Source: Adineta vaga (Eukaryota > Rotifera). Taken from it: 64,000 nt of DNA. Positions 56,801-64,000 of the stretch are shown here, one piece after another. A model generated the notes under the pieces. It did no database searches, had not been told where the DNA came from, and saw only the letters and a program-made list of their open reading frames with translations. The stretch's first letter is position 1; each line of letters opens with the position of its first letter. The stretch lies in assembly GCA_021613535.1 (NCBI GenBank), contig CP075493.1:13144001-13208000 (forward strand). The letters are read 5' to 3'. A program made the translations under genes and the position numbers.

Positions 56801-57505
56801 CTCTCACGTCAAATACAAGTTACCCCCAAGTTCTGATACACAATTTTCCTTCTTGACTTGTAATTTATATTTTGTTGCATATGGTAAACGATGTTTTGGT
56901 TCAAATTGTACTGTTTTTGTTCCTGTCCATCTCCATCGACCTTCTAATTTTGGTGTTAATGATATACCAAGATTTTCTACATTCGTATTTTCATCCACGG
57001 TCGAAACAGCAATCATCGGTTGATTGAATGTGATTGTCACCGATGCTACTGGATAACTAATTTCTGTTTCAGTCGGCGAATATCGCTCGATGATCAATGG
57101 ACCTACTTCTCGTTTAGCTAATTGTTTTAATTGTTCAATATCAATCTCGGCATCTTCTTGACGATCTTCGGAAGGTGGTGGAAATGGTGTTTGTATGATT
57201 TGACCTGTTTTTGGTGCTTTAATTGTTGCTTCACGTTTGAAAAATTCTTGTTGATCATTGGATTCGGCAACCAATTTAGAACTTGCTCGAGTAAACAATT
57301 GTTGTAATTGATCGGGAGTTAAGTTCTGTTGTTGCGATTGTGAATCGCCTGTCAATGGCCCCACGTCAGCATCTGTTGTACTCTGCTCATCCGTTCCATT
57401 TGCTTCGCTAAGATTAAAACAGAATTGATGTTGTCCAGATTCATCAAATGGTCCAGATTGTCCATATCGGGGTTTTTTAATTCGATAGGGTTGTGCTCTG
57501 CTCAT
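50899..57505 (-). CDS. Bacterial-type alpha-2-macroglobulin with thioester, two frameshifts
   Basis: Seven exons: 56824-57505, 56202-56765, 55944-56147, 54623-55874, 54151-54565, 52258-54092 and 50899-52177 (~2,077 codons). Domains: Big_5-type Ig-like units in exons 1-3 ([15 protein letters not shown]), MG domains, then [20 protein letters not shown] and [17 protein letters not shown] typical of bacterial A2Ms. The thioester site [14 protein letters not shown] is at ~52500, the helical thioester domain follows, and the C-terminal receptor-like domain ends [13 protein letters not shown]. CxEQ is intact, so proteinases could be trapped covalently. No signal peptide at the first ATG. Two frame breaks lie inside exons: near 54810 ([11 protein letters not shown]) and near 51445 ([11 protein letters not shown]). 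Together they restore the total length modulo three but leave ~1,120 residues out of frame. It may be a pseudogene, or the breaks may be assembly errors. Confidence 0.75.
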
Positions 57506-59920
57506 GATATCACAATAATAAAATGAAGCGAAAGTAGAACTGTACTTTTATCTACAAAAAAAAATATATTCTTAGTGATGCGATTAGACACGTGCATTGC
57601 TCACAATCATTCTCATCGTCAACGAAGCGAATATTTGTCGCAAATAGGCGCTCTATTCACATCAATATTTTCTATCGAACATGCAAGTATGAAAATACAT
57701 TACCTTATTTTTGGTTGTGTGAATCTCACTCTCACAAGAACATTTTAAGAAAAATGTCATACGATGGTGCAATTTTCTCTTGTTTTTATATGAGAACAAG
57801 CGTGAAATGATATTTACGAAAAAGAAAATTGCACAAAAACAAATATAGAACACATTACTTGATGTTTTTATATGCTTTTAACGAGATATTACATTTTGTG
57901 CAAGTTGTTTTTTTTTCTTCTTTCTGTCTTGATATGCACGGTTTTATGGAGATGTTTAGCATCGCAAGCAATGAAAGGAAAGAAAAAAATAACTAATCGA
58001 ATGCTTTTCTAAACGAGAAAAGGAAGTATGAAACAGATGTCAGTGAAAATCAGTAGTCTTTCAAAAACTTTATAATGCCTACGTAGTCAATTAGAACTGA
58101 TAACAATCGATGTTCTTTCCTATCACCTTTTTGTTCACACCATTATAAAAAGAAGACGCTGACACATGGAGAATAGAAACGTATACGTACGAGGGGACCA
58201 GAACGATGAGCACCGGAAAATTCAGCAACGAAAATTTGAGCACAAGATATGAATAAGTCTACATTTTAAAAAAGGTAATTTACTGAACCTTTTCAAAAAT
58301 AATTTCTGAGATTTGCAGAGTTCAAAAGGAAGTTTTTAGATTCACAAACCTTTAAACGTCTTTTCTGAACACAAATTTGGAACCTTATGATATGAAACCT
58401 TTGCTACACGTCGTAAAGCATAAAAATGATTCGTACGAAAAAACCAAAACATTGAGAGTTTATTCCTTGTGCTCGTTGTTCCGGTTTCCATAATTAGTAT
58501 CTTTCAGAGACAGAGAGAGTAGATGAAAATCAATGTTTTATCCAAAAATGATATTACAAGAATATATTCTGACCTTCTTTTATTGCTGTATAAGTCAGAC
58601 TATTTTACTTCTTACTACACCACATACATAATGTCCGAACGATGAACACTTGCACACAATCATAAGGTTAGTATATCTTTTTTAATCTACTTTCTCATTC
58701 GGTAACAGAAAATGCGAGGAAGATGAATGGGGGAAAAGAAAAAGAGAAAAAACGATGAATTGGTCATAGAACGATCAGAAGTTAAGTCAGAAGAAACCAT
58801 AATATAACGTTTGTAGCTATGCTCGGTAGTCCATCAACGAACATCATATGTAAATTTAATTTGAAATTATTAGAAAAAGTATTTAACGATGAGACATACA
58901 ACTGAATGTGATAGAAATAAACGTAAATTCATTGACTATAATTGGAAACCATAAATAGATCGAAATGTCACATATAAATGGAACCTATGACACTTGCTTG
59001 ATTTAATTTTTTCACCAGGCAAATATAGGAAAATATTACATTATGATTTGCCCGCATATACATGTTCTATTTCACTATAATCCTACTCATCTAATTCGAG
59101 GGAAGAAAGTCATAATGTTATCAATCAGTTTCATCTATGTTTACAAACGAATAAACTAAAGATTTGAATAAGTGAATGACATATAATAATAGATGACACT
59201 CAATTATATATAACACTGCATGGCTCTAAAACAGATTGTAATCAAAATAGTATACTGTCTGATTGTTGTAGCGATTTATCTCCTGCAATGTATGAATGAG
59301 ACCATCGAAGCATGTTATAATCTTTATCAATTTATACAGTAAGAATTATTATCATTATTGGATTAATTTTATACATTGCTACATAATTTTGAATTTAAAT
59401 TAATCACTTATGTAATTGAAGATGCTATCGAAATCAAATGTGTTAATGGTTTATATTGTCATTTATCTATATACAATATAGTAGATGGGCTCTCTTACAA
59501 AGTTCTACATAGAATTCTTCTCAATTTGACTTAGTTAATTTACTCATCAGATTACATAAATTTATCAACTCGATACACTCGATTACGATAAGTAACTATA
59601 TATTTTATTTCCTCCCCAGCCTGATGCGATACATAAGACCCGCTTTATCGGAAGAAGAGATTTAATGAAATTTGAAATTAATTAAATGTGTGAGGTATAC
59701 ACAGATTAAAAGAAGGAAAAACGTATTCGGTACAATTGAACTTAACATCTTCAGAAATATGATCGATATTTTCTTTAAATCAATACTCTCAGATTTTCCG
59801 AAAAAAATGAAGTTAAAACACAACACTGCCTACGTGATTGAATATATAAACATATAGGCTACAGAAAATATTAACATAAAGTTCTATTTATGTTCTGTAC
59901 TGCTTGTGCATGTCGAAGAT
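57506..59920. other. Intergenic region, 2.4 kb
   Basis: The longest gene-free stretch. AT-rich, with scattered short frames lacking any domain or codon pattern; the frame 57592-57810 is one of these. A minus-strand CATATAAAAAC near 57870 could be a promoter element for the A2M gene. I see no repeat family or relic. Confidence 0.45.
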
Positions 59921-60892
59921 CTATTTGCATAAGAATATGTTTTTAACCTCTTTTCGAAATATTTTTGAGACGAATAAATTACTGTATAAACCAATACAAT
60001 ATGGAATAAAACCACAAAATGAACAGAAATATTGAATTAAAATGTCTGCTTGTTGTCGGTCAAAATTTTTCGTATTATATTGAGTAATTTGTAAATATAA
60101 GTTAGTTCCTGTCAATGGATATGTACATATTACATAGATTCCAATATCAATCAGAAGAATACGAACCAATTGTCGATCCTTTGAATAAACTGACTGTATA
60201 CCACGATGATTTCCTGTGCCAACTCTGGACGCATCAACAGCAACTACATTCTGACGTATCTTTCGAACATTTCTAATCGTCAAAATACCTAAACTTGCCA
60301 AAATTAATGGAATTATTATGTTTTTCACAAATATATAGTAATTGATAACTATAAGATATATTTGAGTTTGTGAATAACAAATGACAGTATTTGGTCCGAG
60401 TTCGATAAGATGCATCAAAATCAACGCATGACTGTGAGATAGGAACCATAGTAATGATATACAAATGAGACTGATGAAAGCAAGACGACAAGTACTTCGT
60501 TGTCGCGTTAGAGCATGTGGTGAAGTAACTAAAAGTCGATCAATTGAAGCCAAAATTAAACAACTAGGACTTAAGATATCTAAAACGAAAGCCATATACG
60601 AAGTAAATCGACAAAGACCTAGAGTACTTGTAATAGTTGCGATATCGTAACCAATTAATAAGGTGGACGGTAATATGATTATGATGATATGTGCAAAATT
60701 AAAAATTTGAAAGGCGGTCATATAGATTGAACATGGATTTTTGCGAAGAGTCTTTTTCTTGAAGACAATCCATCTAAATACGCAACTGATAAATCCTAGA
60801 ACTACTATGATCAATCCACCATATTGATATAGATATTTTTGTACGTGTTGTAATAATATTGTCGAATCACTGATTTCAAATTGCGAAGACAT
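59921..60892 (-). CDS. Rhodopsin-like G-protein-coupled receptor
   Basis: Single exon, 323 residues. Extracellular N-terminus ~25 residues, then seven hydrophobic segments (TM1 YQYGGLIIVVLGFISCVF; TM3 ending ILASIDRLLVT, a DRx variant with Leu for Tyr). A Cys before TM3 (LGLCRFTSY) and one in loop 2 (TVICYSQ) can pair. Loop 3 is basic with a short variable stretch (NVRKIRQNVVAVDASRVG). TM7 reads FCGFIPYCIGLYSNLFVS. The intact paralogue is at 49699 and a decayed close copy lies at 48205-48940, so at least three family members sit within 13 kb. Ligand unknown. Confidence 0.85.
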   Translation of the reverse strand: MSSQFEISDSTILLQHVQKYLYQYGGLIIVVLGFISCVFRWIVFKKKTLRKNPCSIYMTAFQIFNFAHIIIIILPSTLLIGYDIATITSTLGLCRFTSYMAFVLDILSPSCLILASIDRLLVTSPHALTRQRSTCRLAFISLICISLLWFLSHSHALILMHLIELGPNTVICYSQTQIYLIVINYYIFVKNIIIPLILASLGILTIRNVRKIRQNVVAVDASRVGTGNHRGIQSVYSKDRQLVRILLIDIGIYVICTYPLTGTNLYLQITQYNTKNFDRQQADILIQYFCSFCGFIPYCIGLYSNLFVSKIFRKEVKNIFLCK

Positions 60893-61771
60893 GGTAACGG
60901 TAGGTTTTCAGCAAAAAATAGATGAAAAACAGGGATGACAATTTATTTTATATGGCTACATCAATACTCTACAGTATAATACCTTCTTTGCGCGAAATAT
61001 GGAGAAAATTTATATAAAATCCTCTAGTGAAAGCTGCATGCATCTTTTTTTATTATCTTTTCCGCGTCATAATCATGCTTGAAAGTTGACTAACGTATAT
61101 TTTCTAATTAGTATAAAGAACACTTTTTATTTGATATCCGTTTTTTTTTCTCCAAATATAGCAGAAATGAATGCATCGATGAAGTTTACATAAAGTCAGG
61201 GAAACAATTATGACGTCAGCATCGGTACTGTTTTTAAGTAAATATTCCGATGAATATGAACGTCTTTTTGGTATTAAAAGAAAAGATAATTAAAAAATAA
61301 AGGAGGTAGGCATTGATCTGTGATGTCTGCAGAAGGTTTTTGTTTCCTACTTGTAAACAGATATTTAAATTAATTTAAAAATTCAGTCAGACTTTGTCTT
61401 ATTCTCAACTAGATTGTCTTGATTCTTTCAAGAATATTTACTAACAGTAAATTGTGCTTGCGAGAGTGCGTATGTTTGTGAGATTTATTTCCATTTCTCA
61501 GTTTCCTTCTGTCAAGAGTTCTTTTGTTTTTTGAGAAATCATTTGCTTTTAATAAAAGGAGAAGAATGCTTGATTAATATTTATGAAGATAAATAATTTG
61601 TAGATTGTACTACAAGCGAAAAAGAAGGAAACGGTTAAAGTTCAATTATGAATGCACGTTTTAGTTAGCAATGATACAAAATATATAAATCATAGATCGA
61701 TTCATATAAAAATTGAATAGAATAAAATTATGTTTCTTTTGCTGTCGTTTTACTAAAAATTCCTCTGAACG
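60893..61771. other. Divergent intergenic region
   Basis: AT-rich spacer between the GPCR (left, minus) and the NHL gene (right, plus). TTTATATAAAATC near 61010 might be a TATA element for the GPCR. No coding sequence seen. Confidence 0.45.
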
Positions 61772-63065
61772 ATGTTCTCGTTTTGTTTAGTCTTTACCTT
61801 CTTCTTCTTATTGAATCAAGTATCATGCAAACAAATGGGATGTATATCCAATATAACATTTGTATCAATCCATAACAAAATAACACAGTTTAATCAAACA
61901 TTCAATGAATGTATATGCTATCAGTTGCAATATAATCTCTCTGGTTTTAATTATTTCATACAAAATCAAACATGTGAACTGTTTAGAAATTTTACCACAG
62001 ACTTCGTCTTGGTACAAAATTTACAAACACGATTTTGTTTTGTTACTCAACCACCAGGTAAACTCTTCATTCTCTTACTTTACATGATATACAAATAAAA
62101 TAAATTCTTTCATAACAATAGAATTGACTACTAGTTCTGTGCAAACCTCAACTTACACTACAATGTTATATGACACTACACCAACAACGACTTCAACATG
62201 GAATTCAACTGGCACTACTGTTGCGACTGGGAATGGAAATGCTAATATTCTTAATCCTTACGGTGTATTTGTTGATGATCAATATTATATATATGTTGCA
62301 GAGAAAGAAAATAGTCGAATTTCTAAATGGCCTCCCAATGAAAACGGTTCAGCGTCTTCAGCAATCTTTCAAACAGCTAGTGGACAAATCGGTAAAACAC
62401 CTAGTTTATATGTTGATAGTAATACAGGTGATATATATGTTGCGGATGAACCAAATCAACGCGTGGTACGTTTTCCGAACGGATCAACAATAGGTTTCAC
62501 TATGGCAAGCATTCTTCTAGGTACACTACCTACCGTCTCAGGTATTTATTTGGATCCAAATGGAACTATTTTTATTACAGATACAGGTCGAAATCGTATC
62601 TATAATTGGTTAACTAATCAGAGCGTTGTTGGTGGATATGGATCCGGCACCAATGTCAATCAATTGAATCAGCCAAAACGTTTTTTCATCGATAAAAACT
62701 ACACATTTTATGTTACTGATTCGGGAAACAGTCGAATACAAAAATGGTTGAAAGGAGCAACATCAGGTCAAACAGTAGCTGGTGGTTTTGGTTCAGGTTC
62801 AAATGCAAATCAATTAGGCGGACCTTTAGGTGTTGTTGTGGACAGTAAAGGAAATGTGTTGGTATGTGATTCAAACAACCATCGAGTGCAGATGTGGCGT
62901 CCTGGTGCAGTTACAGGTCAAACCGTTGCAGGCAATGCAAATGGAGCATCAGGTTCAAGTCCAATGGCATTAAATTCACCTAAAGGAATTGCCATTGACA
63001 AAAGTGATAATTTTTATGTTGCTGATACTTCAAATTTGCGAATACAAAAGTTTAGTATTCTATAA
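61772..63065 (+). CDS. Secreted NHL-repeat protein with N-terminal Cys module
   Basis: Two exons, 61772-62057 and 62122-63065, join in phase 1 across a 64-bp intron to give 409 residues. Signal peptide (FSFCLVFTFFFLLNQVSC), then a ~75-residue Cys module (GCISNITFVSI, NECICYQL, NYFIQNQTCELF) shared with the FG-GAP gene at 46054. A Thr/Ser linker (TTSSVQTSTYTTM) is followed by six NHL blades (GVFVDDQYYIYVAEKENSRI, FYVTDSGNSRIQKW, VLVCDSNNHRVQMW, NFYVADTSNLRIQKF). Closing strands come from the C-terminal blade. Likely an extracellular binding or scaffold protein. Relative to the propellers at 5.7-9.1 kb it keeps the QTVAGG / NQL turn but lacks an ART or zinc module. Confidence 0.83.
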
Positions 63066-63691
63066 AGTTTTTTTCAATTAATAAATGTTTTGACTATTTG
63101 AAAGTAACAATAAGTCTTACAAGGATGTGCTTTTGATATGAAAAGGCGGTGGGTACATGAAGAATTATCATATCTACATTATTTAATTAGGCATTTTCCC
63201 ACCAAAATCACGTAGATCTACGGTGTTCTTTATGGTCGATTTTTAGTTTTCAAAAATAAGTTGAAATGAATTCAAAGAGTCCATTTTCCTAATTATATTC
63301 TAAAAAATCATAATTATTTAAAAAGTTAATCGAAGCATTACTGGATGAAATCTATTTTCTTCGTTCATAGTGAACGTACCAGGATAATCTCTGTTATATT
63401 TAAAGCATCAATTTATTCCAGAGATATAATCATCAAGAAATGATGATTATATCCATGTATTTATGGACTATTCTTTGATTCTCAATTCATTTCAATGGAT
63501 GAATCAACCATGTGGGTAATTATTTTTCACAATTACGTCATCAGTTTTGAAAGATCTTTATTGTTATTATCAGAAAGAAAAACTCTTAAAGGGATAATCT
63601 CACAGACGAACGTTTCTCTGTCGTACTCTGCCATACAATAACTTTGAGAAGGATATTTGCGATAAATACATAGATACATAGAAGAAATTAA
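63066..63691. other. Intergenic upstream of the last GPCR
   Basis: AT-rich spacer containing the hairpin at 63423-63453; no coding sequence seen. Confidence 0.5.
63423..63453. repeat. 13-bp perfect hairpin
   Basis: GATATAATCATCA and its exact reverse complement TGATGATTATATC are separated by the five bases AGAAA, ~240 bp upstream of the ATG at 63692. Confidence 0.6.
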
Positions 63692-63993
63692 ATGACTTCA
63701 ACACTGAAAAATAATACATTCGATTGGAATTTATCCGACTCGGTTTATGAGCTAGGAGCAACATTACGTTTTTGGCTTTTTCTCATCGTAAATGTGCCTT
63801 CGGTTTTCTGCACTATCTTTGTACTCTATCATCTATTGATAGAAAAAAATTTACGTCAAGCTCTTCATAATCATACAACAATCGTTCTACTTTCGTTCGG
63901 TTTAGTCTATGGTCTGATCGATATTCCAATGCATTTACAATTCTTTTGGTCAGGAATCGTTCGTCCAGCTACATCGACACTCAGTCTTTTCTG
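63692..63993 (+). CDS. Rhodopsin-like GPCR, first exon, cut by right edge
   Basis: Begins at the ATG at 63692 and encodes an N-glycosylated N-terminus (NNTFDWNLSDS), TM1 (FWLFLIVNVPSVFCTIFVLYH) and TM2 (TTIVLLSFGLVYGLIDIPM), then ends at CTTTTCTG/GTGATT, a likely donor at about 63994; the frame would otherwise stop at TGA. The rest lies beyond the window. Layout and phrases (LIVNVPSVFCTIFVLYHLL against LILPSVIGSCFVFYRVI) match the receptor at 2515, which also has its first intron after TM2, although that one is placed differently. Confidence 0.75.
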
Positions 63994-64000
63994 GTGATTT

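Noticed and set aside
57592-57810. 72-codon plus-strand frame upstream of the A2M gene
   Set aside because: No domain, no homology cue and composition like the surrounding spacer.
1-64000. Transposases, reverse transcriptases, viral genes, CRISPR arrays, tRNA or rRNA genes
   Set aside because: No frame or motif for any of these was found; the only repeats are the exon array, telomere-like words, relics and short simple repeats.

Overview
This is an AT-rich, intron-containing animal-type window that most resembles the genome of a bdelloid rotifer. The introns are short (about 40-120 bp, GT-AG). The gene families fit as well: arginine ADP-ribosyltransferases fused to NHL propellers or TPRs, NHL-repeat proteins, F-box/LRR-like proteins, several rhodopsin-like GPCRs, and genes of bacterial or fungal type carrying animal introns. 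Short TGTGGG/GGGTG-rich tracts resemble the bdelloid telomere repeat as I recall it. The species assignment is inference; no rRNA, tRNA, transposase, reverse transcriptase or CRISPR array was seen. Splice models were built by hand from GT-AG sites and reading-phase continuity.

Layout. 1-664 (-): start of an ART/TPR-type gene running off the left edge. 1.09-1.17 kb: telomere-like inverted repeat. 1.2-1.8 kb (-): decayed ORF. 2.5-3.6 kb (+): GPCR. 3.9-5.5 kb (+): acetamidase-type amidase of fungal character. 5.7-7.4 kb (+): ART-NHL fusion. 7.8-9.15 kb (+): zinc-binding/coiled-coil-NHL paralogue. 9.3-11.0 kb (+): F-box protein. 11.4-16.1 kb (+): 1,567-aa LDLa/EGF/7TM receptor. 16.25-20.6 kb: relics of an NHL gene and an F-box gene flanking two minus-strand secreted coiled-coil genes. 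21.0-22.8 kb (+): second F-box gene. 23.4-25.0 kb (+): UDP-glycosyltransferase. 26.2-28.1 kb (+): ART-TPR gene with an in-frame TAG. 28.35-28.9 kb (-): small secreted protein.

29.5-42.4 kb (-): one 39-exon gene, open throughout in my model (3,342 codons plus stop). It encodes a polycystin-1-like protein whose ectodomain carries three NHL propeller cassettes and a tandem exon array of Ser/Thr stalk units, followed by REJ/GAIN/GPS, PLAT and the polycystin channel. 43.7 kb (+): small Cys-rich secreted/anchored protein. 44.3-45.3 kb (+): esterase. 46.05-47.74 kb (-): FG-GAP repeat protein. 48.2-48.9 kb (-): GPCR pseudogene. 49.7-50.6 kb (+): GPCR. 50.9-57.5 kb (-): bacterial-type alpha-2-macroglobulin with seven exons, an intact thioester and two frameshifts. 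59.9-60.9 kb (-): GPCR. 61.8-63.1 kb (+): Cys-module-NHL protein. 63.7 kb (+): GPCR start, cut by the right edge.

There is no operon-like logic. The window reads as an accessory, fast-turnover region in which a few modules (NHL, ART, F-box, 7TM, a small Cys module) are duplicated, re-fused and lost. Most products look secreted or membrane-bound (sensing, adhesion, defence), plus detoxification enzymes.
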